DNA of 64,000 nt from RUG11551 sp045586185 (GCA_045586185.1 JAZMZV010000029.1:8975-72974); one strand, 5' to 3'. Numbered from the stretch's first letter, positions 52,140-60,440 are shown. Made by a program: numbers and translations. Notes: generated by a model not told the origin, from the letters alone.

Positions 52140-53360
52140 CTATTTGCTTGGAAGCTTTTTAACAGGCGGAAGCTTAAGCTGAGGCGGCATGTAAACGACT
52201 TCGGCTTTGATGATTTTCGTGGGTTCCATACCTGGAACGTTAGGATTGGGATCGCGTTGAATCTTTGCCAGAGTATCAATACCGCCAGTAACGCGTCCGA
52301 AAACGGTGTGCTTGCCGTCAAGCCATTTGGTTGGAACGAAGGTAATGAAGAACTGGCTTCCTCCGGTGTCTTTTCCAGCGTGCGCCATTGAGAGCGAGCC
52401 GCGGAAATGAATTCTGGCGTTGGGATTGTCAACTTCGCAGGGAATGCAATATCCAGGTCCGCCGGTGCCATTGCCGTTCGGGTCGCCGCCTTGAGCCATA
52501 AACGCCTGCATGACGCGGTGGAACGTCAATCCGTTATAGAATCCCTTGTTAACCAGTTCGACAAAGTTGGCGACTGTATTGGGAGCTTCGTTGGCAAACA
52601 GTTCGATGGTAATGTCGCCAGCGGTGGTTTGCAGTTTAACGATGGGGCAATCTTTAGCTTGAGAGCTGGCTTGACGCAAAGCCTTTTCTTTTGCCCATGC
52701 TTCTTTGTAGAACGGAAGGTTCTTTTCCAGTTCAGCCAAGCCGGGGTGAACTTGTCCGATGCCTTCTTTGTTGATTTCCGCCTGAGTTCGACCTTGCTTT
52801 TTAGCGCGTTCCAAAGCGGCGGCAGCCAGTTTTTTCGCGCTGGAGATAGCCGATTCTGCGTAGGCAAAATTGTTGGAATTGTAAGCGGAAAACGCAGCGA
52901 TCTCGAAAATCGGCTGTTCAACAAGCCCGAGACGAATCAGTTCGTCGCATTCTTTGAGCGCGTTTTCGTAATCGTCATAATTTACCATCATAACGATGTT
53001 ATTGAGCAGGAACGCCTTGACAGACTCGTCTTTGTTGGGCGCTTCTTTAAACGCGGCTTTCGCAGCTGCCAGCAACGGAGCTTTGAACGTCTGGATGGTT
53101 TCAGCCATCTTTTGAACTTCTTCCTGAATCTCTTTCTGTCGAGCGGGAGTGGCTTTACTGTATTCTTTGTCAAACTCGATAAATTTCTGATAGTATTCTT
53201 TTGCCTGGGCAGAAAGTTTATGGAATCTCTGCGTAGCGGGACCGGCTCCAGCTGCTGCGGTGGCGGCTGGGGATTTGGGAGTTACTGGGGTTGTTGCCTG
53301 TTGAGCAAAGCTGACGCTGCAAAGGAGCGTAACAGCAAGGATTAAACTAAAAAGTCTCAT
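52140..53360 (-). CDS. Exported cyclophilin-type peptidyl-prolyl isomerase
   Basis: 406 residues. Signal peptide MRLFSLILAVTLLCSVSFA; a helical N-terminal domain (about 50-215) of unknown role rich in Lys/Ala/Glu; then the cyclophilin domain from about 245 with the catalytic-site segments FHRVMQAFMAQGGDPNGNGTGG and GSLSMAHAGKDTGGSQFFI. The Arg in FHRV, Phe in MAQGG and Trp/His near KWLDGKHTVFG are the family's active-site positions. It probably helps fold envelope proteins. The minus-strand gene overlaps nothing and has a downstream hairpin. Confidence 0.9.
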   Translation of the reverse strand: MRLFSLILAVTLLCSVSFAQQATTPVTPKSPAATAAAGAGPATQRFHKLSAQAKEYYQKFIEFDKEYSKATPARQKEIQEEVQKMAETIQTFKAPLLAAAKAAFKEAPNKDESVKAFLLNNIVMMVNYDDYENALKECDELIRLGLVEQPIFEIAAFSAYNSNNFAYAESAISSAKKLAAAALERAKKQGRTQAEINKEGIGQVHPGLAELEKNLPFYKEAWAKEKALRQASSQAKDCPIVKLQTTAGDITIELFANEAPNTVANFVELVNKGFYNGLTFHRVMQAFMAQGGDPNGNGTGGPGYCIPCEVDNPNARIHFRGSLSMAHAGKDTGGSQFFITFVPTKWLDGKHTVFGRVTGGIDTLAKIQRDPNPNVPGMEPTKIIKAEVVYMPPQLKLPPVKKLPSK

Positions 53361-53402
53361 GGTTTTGGGTTCCTTTTTCTAAACCAAAGTTGTTGGGGGG
53401 GA

Positions 53403-53431
53403 TTTGGAATTATTTTTAAATCCGCTATAAT
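53403..53431 (+). promoter_or_regulatory. Possible promoter upstream of rsmD
   Basis: TTTGGA (53403-53408), 17 bp, TATAAT (53426-53431), about 118 bp before the rsmD start. It also lies close to the divergent cyclophilin gene. Confidence 0.4.
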
Positions 53432-53548
53432 AAGGAGCAAAGCTGCAAGACAGGAATCGATAATTACTCAACTCTCGATTCCCTATTGCTTACTCCCTAT
53501 TCGCATTTTACCAAATTTCTCTAATAAAGAAAAGCGCGATTTTACCAA

Positions 53549-54199
53549 ATGAGTCAAAAAAACGAAAAAAAAACACCAAAGACGAAAAAATCCAGTAAAA
53601 ATCTGGCTGGCGTGATGGTTGATTCCGTTGGTTTGAGAATAATCGGCGGAACGTTTCGCGGCAGAAAACTGGAATACGCCGGCGACATGCGAGTTCGCCC
53701 CATGAAAGACCGCGTTCGCGAATCCGTATTCAATCTGGTTGGAACGGACGTTAAGGGGAAGTTTGTTTTGGACTTGTTCGGCGGAACCGGAGCCGTTTGT
53801 CTGGAAGCGATAAGCCGCGGGGCAGTTGGCGGTCAGATTGTCGAGATGCACTTCCCAACGGCGAAAACGATTAAAAAGAACATCGAAACTTTGGGACTGG
53901 CGGACGTCGTAAACCTCCATACCGGCAACGTTTTCATCTGGAATAAAAAGCGAGACGCCCTGCCCCAGGACGTCCCGTGGGCGGTTTTTGTCTGTCCGCC
54001 CTACGAGTTCTTTATTAGCCGATGGGACGATTTATCAGAATTGATCAGTTCTTTGCTGGAACAGGCGCCGGCGGGAAGTCTGTTTGTTGTCGAATCCGAC
54101 CAGCGATTTGATTGGGAAAACGTCAAAGCGCTTACGCCCGATTCCGAGTGGGATATTCGCGCTTATCCGCCAGCGGTTGTCGGATTGATAAAAAAATGA
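53549..54199 (+). CDS. rsmD: 16S rRNA guanine-966 N2-methyltransferase-like
   Basis: 216 residues. After a Lys-rich N-terminus, RIIGGTFRGRKLEY, RPMKDRVRESVFNL and VLDLFGGTGAVCLEAISRGA are the RsmD SAM-binding and substrate motifs. The catalytic (D/N)PPY motif is CPPYEFF here; the substituted first residue is unusual. An RsmD-family methyltransferase modifying the small-subunit rRNA is likely, but the altered motif leaves some doubt. It is followed by the sigma-54 candidate promoter within 10 bp of its stop. Confidence 0.87.
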   Translation: MSQKNEKKTPKTKKSSKNLAGVMVDSVGLRIIGGTFRGRKLEYAGDMRVRPMKDRVRESVFNLVGTDVKGKFVLDLFGGTGAVCLEAISRGAVGGQIVEMHFPTAKTIKKNIETLGLADVVNLHTGNVFIWNKKRDALPQDVPWAVFVCPPYEFFISRWDDLSELISSLLEQAPAGSLFVVESDQRFDWENVKALTPDSEWDIRAYPPAVVGLIKK

Positions 54200-54205
54200 A
54201 ATAAA

Positions 54206-54222
54206 TTGGCACAGTATTTGCA
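54206..54222 (+). promoter_or_regulatory. Near-consensus sigma-54 (RpoN) promoter
   Basis: TTGGCAC at 54206-54212 and TTGCA at 54218-54222 give the -24/-12 elements with the invariant GG and GC exactly 10 bases apart (54208-54209 and 54220-54221). Only one base differs from the wider consensus YTGGCACGNNNNTTGCW. Predicted start is near 54233. No sigma-54 activator gene is in the window, so the regulator is unknown. Confidence 0.75.
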
Positions 54223-54232
54223 CATAATATAT

Positions 54233-54383
54233 AATCGACAGGAATGAAGTTCCTTCCGTTTTTTCTTTCCTGTCATTTTTCGGCGCGTCGTCGCTCCTTT
54301 CGACCGCCGAGTTTGAAATTTTAAGCGTGTCACCCCCCTCAATCCCCGGCGGTTTCTCCCCCAAGTTCCGTCGGGGATTTTTT
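54233..54383 (+). ncRNA. Candidate sigma-54-driven small RNA
   Basis: Transcript from the sigma-54 promoter would run about 150 nt to the intrinsic terminator at 54341-54383. An 8-bp stem (GACAGGAA 54237-54244 with TTCCTGTC 54267-54274) lies near its 5' end. No open frame with a start and ribosome site fits inside it, so a regulatory RNA is the simplest reading. It resembles no RNA family I can name. Confidence 0.5.
54341..54383 (+). terminator. Intrinsic terminator of the candidate small RNA
   Basis: AATCCCCGGCGG (54341-54352) pairs with CCGTCGGGGATT (54368-54379) over 12 bp with a single G-U, followed by six T (54378-54383). Confidence 0.85.
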
Positions 54384-54403
54384 AGCCCACACTTGGATTC
54401 CAC

Positions 54404-54583
54404 CTGACGTTTATGGGTAACGAGAACGTAAACGTCGGTTGAATATAGAGTTACCGTATTACGGACTCGAAAAATCACGTAATACAGCTTCCGACCGAAC
54501 AGACGTAAAAGTAATTTCAAGCGTTACTTTTACGTCTGTTTAATTTTAATACAGCAAAATTGAACAAGCGTATTAAAATTAAA
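54404..54583. other. Cluster of four further hairpins before the isomerase gene
   Basis: Four inverted repeats follow in order: GACGTTTA/TAAACGTC (54406-54413 and 54429-54436), GTATTACG/CGTAATAC (54456-54463 and 54478-54485), a perfect 17-bp stem 54498-54514/54524-54540, and a perfect 13-bp stem 54539-54551/54571-54583. There is no supported ORF. They may be part of a structured RNA, attenuator or RNA-end processing site on either strand; I cannot assign one. Confidence 0.5.
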
Positions 54584-54628
54584 CACGCATTATTTCTGAA
54601 AATTTACGTTTTTTCTTCTCTAAAACTC

Positions 54629-54657
54629 TTGAAATTAATAATTTTTGAGAATATAAT
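54629..54657 (+). promoter_or_regulatory. Promoter for the Tat-exported isomerase gene
   Basis: TTGAAA (54629-54634), a 17-bp spacer and TATAAT (54652-54657), 60 bp before ATG 54718. Confidence 0.75.
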
Positions 54658-54717
54658 TAAATCCATCTGGTATAGACAATAAAGTTTAACTTATTTCTCT
54701 TGAGGAAAAGTTTAATC

Positions 54718-55743
54718 ATGAATCGACGAACAGCATTAAAATCTATGACAGCCGCAGGCGTTGGCGCGGCGCTGTCAGCGTTGTCGGGAGCCGCATTTGC
54801 AGATGAAGCCCCAGCTGAAGAAAAAACTGAAGAAAAATCAAAGTACGTCAACCCGATTGTCGTGTCTTCGTACTCCTACTGGGTTTCGGAAGACGCCCCG
54901 ACGATGGAACAGTGCGTTGATTGGGCGTCTGAAATGGGATTTGAAGGTCTGGAAATCCTCGAAAAGCAGATGTATCTTAACCCAAAGGCGGGCAAGATCA
55001 CGTCCTCTGTCGTTCCCGGCGGCGGACAGATGTTTCAAACGTACGAAACGAATCCAGATTACCTTCGCAATCTGAAAAAGTACGCTTTTGAAAAAGGCAT
55101 TTCTCTGTGCGGATACGCAACGCATCAGAGTTTCCTCGACCCTCGCGAGGATTTCCGCGAAAAAAACATCAAGACAACCATTGCTGGTATCGAATCCGCT
55201 TACGCGTTGGGAATTCCCGTTTTGCGCGTCAATACGGGTCGCTGGGGAACGTCGAAGTCCTTTATGGATTTGATGAATCACAAAGGCATCGAGCCGGCTT
55301 TGGAAGGCTACAAAGACGAAGATGGGTTCCCGTGGGTTATTGACAGTCTTGAAAAGTGCCTGCCAGTTGCGGAAAAATGCGGCGTCATTCTCGGCTTGGA
55401 AAACCATTGGGGATTGGCCCGACGCGCTGAAGGCGCATTGAAGATTGTCAACGAGATTGACTCCCCCTGGATGAAGATTATTCTCGACACCGGCAACCTG
55501 CTCGACGACGACCGTTACGAACAGATGGAAGCCCTGGCGGCGAAAGCCTGTTTCGTTCACGCCAAATTCTATTACGGCGGCGGGATTTATTACACGCTCG
55601 ACATGGACTATAATCGCATCGCCCAAATTCTCCGCAAGGCGAACTTCAAGGGTTACATTTCCGTCGAATTTGAAGGCAAAGAAAACGCCATGACTGCGCT
55701 GCCGAAATGCCGTCAAACGCTTTTAGACGCGTTCAACGCTTAA
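54718..55743 (+). CDS. Tat-exported xylose-isomerase-like TIM-barrel protein
   Basis: 341 residues. NRRTALKSM plus a hydrophobic Ala-rich stretch is a Tat signal; ATG 54718 gives it cleanly after AGGAAA. The body is an AP-endonuclease-2/sugar-phosphate isomerase barrel: PTMEQCVDWASEMGFEGLEI, ALGIPVLRVNTGRW, GLENHWGLARRAEG (Glu/His metal candidates), MKIILDTGN and GYISVEFEGKENA (last metal Glu). Such exported isomerase-like proteins are common in planctomycete-type genomes. The substrate is unknown. Confidence 0.84.
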   Translation: MNRRTALKSMTAAGVGAALSALSGAAFADEAPAEEKTEEKSKYVNPIVVSSYSYWVSEDAPTMEQCVDWASEMGFEGLEILEKQMYLNPKAGKITSSVVPGGGQMFQTYETNPDYLRNLKKYAFEKGISLCGYATHQSFLDPREDFREKNIKTTIAGIESAYALGIPVLRVNTGRWGTSKSFMDLMNHKGIEPALEGYKDEDGFPWVIDSLEKCLPVAEKCGVILGLENHWGLARRAEGALKIVNEIDSPWMKIILDTGNLLDDDRYEQMEALAAKACFVHAKFYYGGGIYYTLDMDYNRIAQILRKANFKGYISVEFEGKENAMTALPKCRQTLLDAFNA

Positions 55744-55750
55744 CGACTTT

Positions 55751-56593
55751 TTAACGCTTAACGACCCGAACGAATTCCCCGCAGGGCATTGGCGGCAGGT
55801 CGACGCTGTACGGACGCATCGCGCCCGACTCGAATCGATAGCCGCCCGGTAAGCGCTGTTCCAAAAGCCGCGCCAGTTCCTCGGCGGGGAATTCCGGCGT
55901 ATGCGCCGTTAATAAAGCGTATTCCGGCGCGCCGTTGGTTAGTTCCATGCACTCGTCAAGCAAGCGGGGCAGGGCGTCTGCGATTTTCCAGATTTCTCCT
56001 TTAGCTCCGTGACCGTAGCTGGGCGGGTCGAGAATAAACGCGTCGTAGGCGTTTCCCCGTTTGAGTTCTCTTAAAACAAACCGCTCCGCATCCTCTGTCA
56101 GCCAGCGGATCGACAGCTTTTTTCCCGTCCCCTGCTCTGTCAGCTGACCGTTGACTTTCGCCCACTGAACCGTATTGGCGGCGGAATCAACGTGACTGAC
56201 AACCACAGACTCATCCGCCAGCGCGGGGGCAATCGACGACCCGCCGGTATAGGCAAACAGATTCAAAACTTTCATGCCCGGCTTTGTAACACTCGTCAGC
56301 CAGTTCCAGTTGTCCGCCTGTTCGACGAACACGCCCAGATGCCCGACCGGCGTTCTTTTCAGACTGAACGTCAATCCGTTTATACAGACGTTCCAGGAAC
56401 TGGGAAACGGAACGCGGTCAACCCATTTCCCTTTGAGGTCTTTTTCCCGAAAGAATTTGGAATGCGCCTGACTCCAGAGTTTCGGACGATTCTTTTTATA
56501 CGCCTGCACCGCCGGCGCAGGTCGGTCGAGAATGAACTCGCCAAACCGTTCCAGTTTCCGTCCGTTTCCGAAATCAAGCAGTTGATAGTCCAT
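55751..56593 (-). CDS. RlmI-like SAM-dependent methyltransferase
   Basis: 280 residues. VLNLFAYTGGSSIAPALA is the SAM-binding loop, VVSHVDSA the second strand acidic site and FILDPPSYG the N/DPPY motif of RNA or protein N/C-methyltransferases, as in RlmI/RlmK C-terminal domains. The PUA domain of RlmI is absent. I choose ATG 56593 (MDYQLLDFGNG) because upstream in-frame codons come from repeat sequence. Directly before that ATG lie seven C (on the coding strand), and the 13-unit heptamer array follows upstream. Confidence 0.85.
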   Translation of the reverse strand: MDYQLLDFGNGRKLERFGEFILDRPAPAVQAYKKNRPKLWSQAHSKFFREKDLKGKWVDRVPFPSSWNVCINGLTFSLKRTPVGHLGVFVEQADNWNWLTSVTKPGMKVLNLFAYTGGSSIAPALADESVVVSHVDSAANTVQWAKVNGQLTEQGTGKKLSIRWLTEDAERFVLRELKRGNAYDAFILDPPSYGHGAKGEIWKIADALPRLLDECMELTNGAPEYALLTAHTPEFPAEELARLLEQRLPGGYRFESGAMRPYSVDLPPMPCGEFVRVVKR

Positions 56594-56601
56594 GGGGGGG
56601 A

Positions 56602-56692
56602 GGCAATAGGCAATAGGCAATAGGCAGTAGGCAGTAGGGAATAGGGAATAGGGAATAGGGAATAGGGAATAGGGAATAGGGAATAGGGAATA
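56602..56692. repeat. 13-unit heptamer array (GGCAATA x3, GGCAGTA x2, GGGAATA x8)
   Basis: Units begin at 56602 and run without interruption to 56692 between fmt and the methyltransferase genes (both minus strand). With the adjacent seven-G run, it is the longest simple repeat array in the window. Confidence 0.97.
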
Positions 56693-56708
56693 GAGTTTAT
56701 TATTCTTT

Positions 56709-57677
56709 CTACTCTAATTTATCCAGCGCTTTGAGTCCGTAGCCGCGGCAGAAGGAGGGAATGTCCATGCACTTCTTGCCTGCGGGCTGAATGCAGGTAA
56801 AGGCGACCTGCCCGGAGCCGGTTTGAACGACAAGACGATCTGAAGCTTCCAAAACCGTTCCCGGATCGGCGGGGGCGCCGTCAATCGGTTCATCTAAAAC
56901 CTGTGGAATAGAGCGGGGAATGAGTCGAAGAAGATTGTTCGGATTGACCGGTTCAACTCCCGGTTTTCGATTCCAGAAGAAGTGCGTCTGCGGCCACGGT
57001 TCCAACGCGCGATACAAGTCTCGGATTTCCACGGCGGATTTTGTCCAGTCGATCTTTCCGTCACACTTTTTCAGTTTCGGAGCGCGAGTCGCTTCGCCTT
57101 CCAGTTGCGATTGACAGCAACAAGTTCCGTTTTCCAGAGCGTCTATAACTTTTTCGACCAGCGGCGCGCCCAGCTGCGCCAGAAGCGGTTCAACGTCTTG
57201 AGCGGTCTGGTCAGCGGAGACGTCCATTGACGCCTGACAGACCACCGGTCCCGCATCCAGCTGAGGCGTTAGGTGAATTACCGTAACGCCCAGTTTCGTC
57301 TCGCCTTTGAGAATCGCCCAATTAATCGGCGCGGCGCCGCGGTACTTCGGCAGCAGCGACCCGTGCAGGTTCAGCCCCCCAAACTTCGCGCTGGCGAGGA
57401 CGTCGGGAGAAAGAATCTGCCCGAAGTCGCAAACGACCAAAATATCGGGATTATAGGCGCGAAGCTCTTCGACGTGGTTGTTAATCCGGTCAGGCGTCCA
57501 GACGGGAACGCCCAGCTCTTTGGCTGTTGTAACCATCGGGGATTCCGGCTGAACGCGTCCTTTAATCTCGCGCGGCGGCTGGCTGACAAGCAAAACGACG
57601 TCGTGCTTTTTACTCTGCGCCAAAGCGCGAAAAACCGGTACGGCAAAGGGGCCGCAGCCCATCATGACGATTCTCAT
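56709..57677 (-). CDS. fmt: Methionyl-tRNA formyltransferase
   Basis: Formylates initiator Met-tRNA. 322 residues with the N-terminal formyltransferase domain: GGLNLHGSLLPKYRGAAPINWAILKGE (containing the catalytic His and SLLPKYRG) and GVTVIHLTPQLDAGPV; a C-terminal OB-like domain follows. An extra 10-residue loop rich in Pro occurs near DEPIDGAPADPG. ATG 57677 gives the usual MRIVMMGCGPFAVPVF. Planctomycetes often show altered ribosome-site use, but formylation genes are still present, as here. Confidence 0.95.
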   Translation of the reverse strand: MRIVMMGCGPFAVPVFRALAQSKKHDVVLLVSQPPREIKGRVQPESPMVTTAKELGVPVWTPDRINNHVEELRAYNPDILVVCDFGQILSPDVLASAKFGGLNLHGSLLPKYRGAAPINWAILKGETKLGVTVIHLTPQLDAGPVVCQASMDVSADQTAQDVEPLLAQLGAPLVEKVIDALENGTCCCQSQLEGEATRAPKLKKCDGKIDWTKSAVEIRDLYRALEPWPQTHFFWNRKPGVEPVNPNNLLRLIPRSIPQVLDEPIDGAPADPGTVLEASDRLVVQTGSGQVAFTCIQPAGKKCMDIPSFCRGYGLKALDKLE

Positions 57678-57732
57678 ATTTTAAGTTGCGAGTTGCGAGT
57701 TACGAGTTGCGAGATGATTAATATTATCATCG
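57678..57732. repeat. GCGAGTT/ACGAGTT heptamers between fmt and the SGNH gene
   Basis: AGTTGCGAGTTGCGAGTTAC and a further GAGTTGCGAG run fill part of this 55-bp gap; they are the reverse complement of the CTCGCAA heptamers in the ispA-type gene. Confidence 0.75.
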
Positions 57733-59253
57733 TTATCGGTACTTCAATCCGTTTCCGTTGAAGCTGACGGAAATGACCCATTGCCAGGTCGTATGGGTCG
57801 TTCTACCGACGATGCGGTTCCAGCCCTTTTTGAGCGTGATCTCGGTTGAGTCCGTTAACTTACCTCCGCGGGAGAAGAAATGTTCGTAAACGCGTTCCTG
57901 GTTGCAGTACAGCGTTACCATCTCGTTGGTACTGTAGGAATTGGCGGCGAAGTCGACGCGGACTTTTTGCTCTTCCGGGCTGTAAACCTCGCGGACGAAA
58001 TACGCGCCTTCAAATCCGTAACAGTTGTCGACGGCGTAAAAGTCGATGTTGTTGGGATCGTCGCCGCCGGTATAGTCGACGGACGGGAAGAAGCTGAACC
58101 ATTCCACAGGTTTGCCGTCAACGGTCGATTCCAATGGGTTTTTGCCGTCCAGAACGTCTTTATCGATTTGTGTAACAGCGGCGTCTTTGTTGAACTGGGC
58201 TTCATTCCCAAACGGGGGAACGTAGAATCCCATCGCGAGTCGATACGGGGCGTTGAGCTTGATTTTTCTGACAATGTCTCCCGCCTTGACTGTTACATAC
58301 GTTGTGAGTTCTTCAGAGGAGCCAGAAAGATAAATCGTGAACTCTTCGCCGTCGCCGAGTTCAATTTTATCGACCTTGTACCCTTCCGGGGCGTCTACAG
58401 TAAGTTGAGATTTATCAGCGCCGCGAAGGTTGCCGCGAACAATCGCCTTGCCAATCGGAGCGGGCGAAACAACATACAAGCTCATGCCGGGCTTTTGGAA
58501 ATCCTTCTGGTATTCGCTGCAGTACTTTTCCAGATACATGTCCGCCGCCTTGTCCTGCCCGATTGCGCGGAGAATGGCGACGGTCATAATGTCATGACCA
58601 AATTCCCGCGGGTGAACGTAGTCTCGAATAACGCGGAATTCAACGTCCTGCTTTCGAGCGTTGTCGACGGCGGCTTTGAAGTCGCGGCGAATCTCGCAGA
58701 CGGTCGCGCCGTTCTCTTTCGCCAGCTGACGAATGACGGATTCCATTTTATCCAATTGAAGATTTTTGAAGCTGTACGGCGATTCCGTTAACATGGTGGA
58801 AGTCCCCAAAATCAGCTTTTTATACGGACAGCGCGCCTTGATGCGGTTAATCAAATCCTGATATTCCGCTTTCCAAACTTCGTAACAGTTTTCATCGTTG
58901 GAAATCGACGGGCAATGGGCGTCGTTCGTGCCGAGGAAAATCAGAATCGTATCCGCGCCTTTGTCGAACTCGTCTTTAACGTAGATGTCTGGAATGTCCA
59001 GTCGCTGGCGATGTTCGTATGAGTAATCGACGATGTTGCGCCAGGAAGAAACCGTCTGACCGCTCGCGCCCAGGGGGACGAATTCGACGTCTGTTACGCC
59101 CGCTTCCTGCAGCGCGAGACGAACTCGGTGCGTATAGCCGCACGGCAAGTTCATGGAATGACCTGTAATGCTGTCTCCAACGACGACTATGCGCTCCGCA
59201 AACGCGGCAGCGGGAATACACAACAACGCAAGGAATAAAAGGATTCGTTTCAT
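57733..59253 (-). CDS. Exported SGNH/GDSL-family esterase-like hydrolase
   Basis: 506 residues. Signal peptide MKRILLFLALLCIPAAAFA; then VVVGDSITGHS (block I, nucleophile Ser), LGTNDAH (block III) and the C-terminal YVHPREFGHD (catalytic Asp-His region). Block II Gly region lies near VSWRNIVD. The remaining ~250 residues form beta domains that probably bind substrate or the envelope. The fold and serine are well supported; natural ester substrate is unknown. Confidence 0.88.
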   Translation of the reverse strand: MKRILLFLALLCIPAAAFAERIVVVGDSITGHSMNLPCGYTHRVRLALQEAGVTDVEFVPLGASGQTVSSWRNIVDYSYEHRQRLDIPDIYVKDEFDKGADTILIFLGTNDAHCPSISNDENCYEVWKAEYQDLINRIKARCPYKKLILGTSTMLTESPYSFKNLQLDKMESVIRQLAKENGATVCEIRRDFKAAVDNARKQDVEFRVIRDYVHPREFGHDIMTVAILRAIGQDKAADMYLEKYCSEYQKDFQKPGMSLYVVSPAPIGKAIVRGNLRGADKSQLTVDAPEGYKVDKIELGDGEEFTIYLSGSSEELTTYVTVKAGDIVRKIKLNAPYRLAMGFYVPPFGNEAQFNKDAAVTQIDKDVLDGKNPLESTVDGKPVEWFSFFPSVDYTGGDDPNNIDFYAVDNCYGFEGAYFVREVYSPEEQKVRVDFAANSYSTNEMVTLYCNQERVYEHFFSRGGKLTDSTEITLKKGWNRIVGRTTHTTWQWVISVSFNGNGLKYR

Positions 59254-59282
59254 GGTTAATTGAGTGTTACAAGGTTTATGGA

Positions 59283-60365
59283 TTATGAAATCAGTTTGTT
59301 TGCAATTCGTCTGCCGGGGGAACTGAGTGGGTATTCGGACAACTCCGCAGGTGCGACCCAGGCAAATGTAACGTCTGCGCTTTTGGTCGATTTGGCTTGC
59401 GCTGCTTTATAGCAGACCAGCTCGATTTTGTGATTTGTTACTTGATGACGGAAACTCATAAACGGTTCCGATTCCAGCTTGACGGTCAAACCAAACGTCT
59501 GCCGGATGCGGGATTCCAGAACCGCTGGGGAATCGGACTCGTCGGCGTCGATGCGGGGGAAGTCCCACAGCCCCGCCCAATGCTCTTTTTCCTGCCGCTG
59601 GCGGAGGTAAATCTCCCCCTTGCGGTTATAAACGACAACGGCGGCGTGACGCCAGTAAATCGTCTCCGGCTTCGGCTTGGCAACGGGAATCAAATTCTCC
59701 CGTCCGGACTTTCGCGCCAGACAGGCGTCCGCCAGCGGGCAGTTCTCGCACAGCGGTCGTTTTTTACACACCTGCTGACCGAACTGCATGAGCGCCTGAT
59801 TGACTCGCCCCGGCGTTATGCTGGAACTGCGTTTTGGCGTCTGCGCCCAGCGGCGCGCTTCCTCCCAGAGCAGTTCCTGAGCGAACTTCTCGTCAATCTG
59901 GCTCTCCAAATCAGTCAGCCGGGCGTGAATGCGAATCGTGTTCGCTTCCAATATCGGGACGGGGTCGTTAAACGCCATCGACGCAATCGCACCGGCGGTG
60001 TACCGACCAATCCCCGGCAGGGATTCAATCTCTTTGACGTCGCGGGGAAAAGCGCCGGCGAAGCATTCCACAATCGCCCGGGCGGCTTTATGAAGGTTTC
60101 GAGCGCGGGAATAGTATCCCAACCCTTCCCAGTACTTAAGGACTTCCTGTTCTTCAGCCGCCGCCAACGCGGCAACGTCCGGAAACTGGGTCATGAACCG
60201 TTCAAAATACGCATCCAAGACCGTCCCGACTTGCGTCTGCTGCAGCATGACCTCGCTAATCCAAACCCGATACGGAGTTACGTTCTCCTTCCACGGCAGC
60301 GACCGCGCGTTGGCGTCGTACCACGTCAGGAGAGCTTTCTGCAGGGATTGAATGGATTGAGTCAT
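59283..60365 (-). CDS. mutY: A/G-specific adenine glycosylase
   Basis: Base-excision enzyme removing A opposite 8-oxoG. 360 residues from the preferred ATG 60365 (MTQSIQSLQKALL). EVMLQQTQVGTV holds the catalytic Glu; SLPGIGRYTAGAIASMAFN is the helix-hairpin-helix/Gly-Pro-Asp region with VPILEANTIR nearby; CKKRPLCENCPLADAC binds 4Fe-4S, although one residue is missing between the first two Cys (5 instead of 6). The C-terminal domain is NUDIX-like. A longer frame starts at 60380. Confidence 0.95.
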   Translation of the reverse strand: MTQSIQSLQKALLTWYDANARSLPWKENVTPYRVWISEVMLQQTQVGTVLDAYFERFMTQFPDVAALAAAEEQEVLKYWEGLGYYSRARNLHKAARAIVECFAGAFPRDVKEIESLPGIGRYTAGAIASMAFNDPVPILEANTIRIHARLTDLESQIDEKFAQELLWEEARRWAQTPKRSSSITPGRVNQALMQFGQQVCKKRPLCENCPLADACLARKSGRENLIPVAKPKPETIYWRHAAVVVYNRKGEIYLRQRQEKEHWAGLWDFPRIDADESDSPAVLESRIRQTFGLTVKLESEPFMSFRHQVTNHKIELVCYKAAQAKSTKSADVTFAWVAPAELSEYPLSSPGRRIANKLIS

Positions 60366-60440
60366 TAGGAAAATTAGCAATTGTCAATTAGCAATTAGCA
60401 ATTGACGCAAAGCGCGGCACCTACTGCCTACTGCCTAATA
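60366..60440. repeat. AGCAATT heptamers and GACGCAAAGCGC core upstream of mutY
   Basis: AATTAGC/AGCAATT units, a GACGCAAAGCGCGGCACC core and a CTACTGCCTACTGCCT array run from the mutY start toward the next gene, resembling 45071-45159. Confidence 0.8.

Noticed and set aside
56602..56692. Heptamer array as a CRISPR or IS remnant
   Set aside because: Seven-base units without spacers; no transposase or terminal repeats of an insertion sequence.
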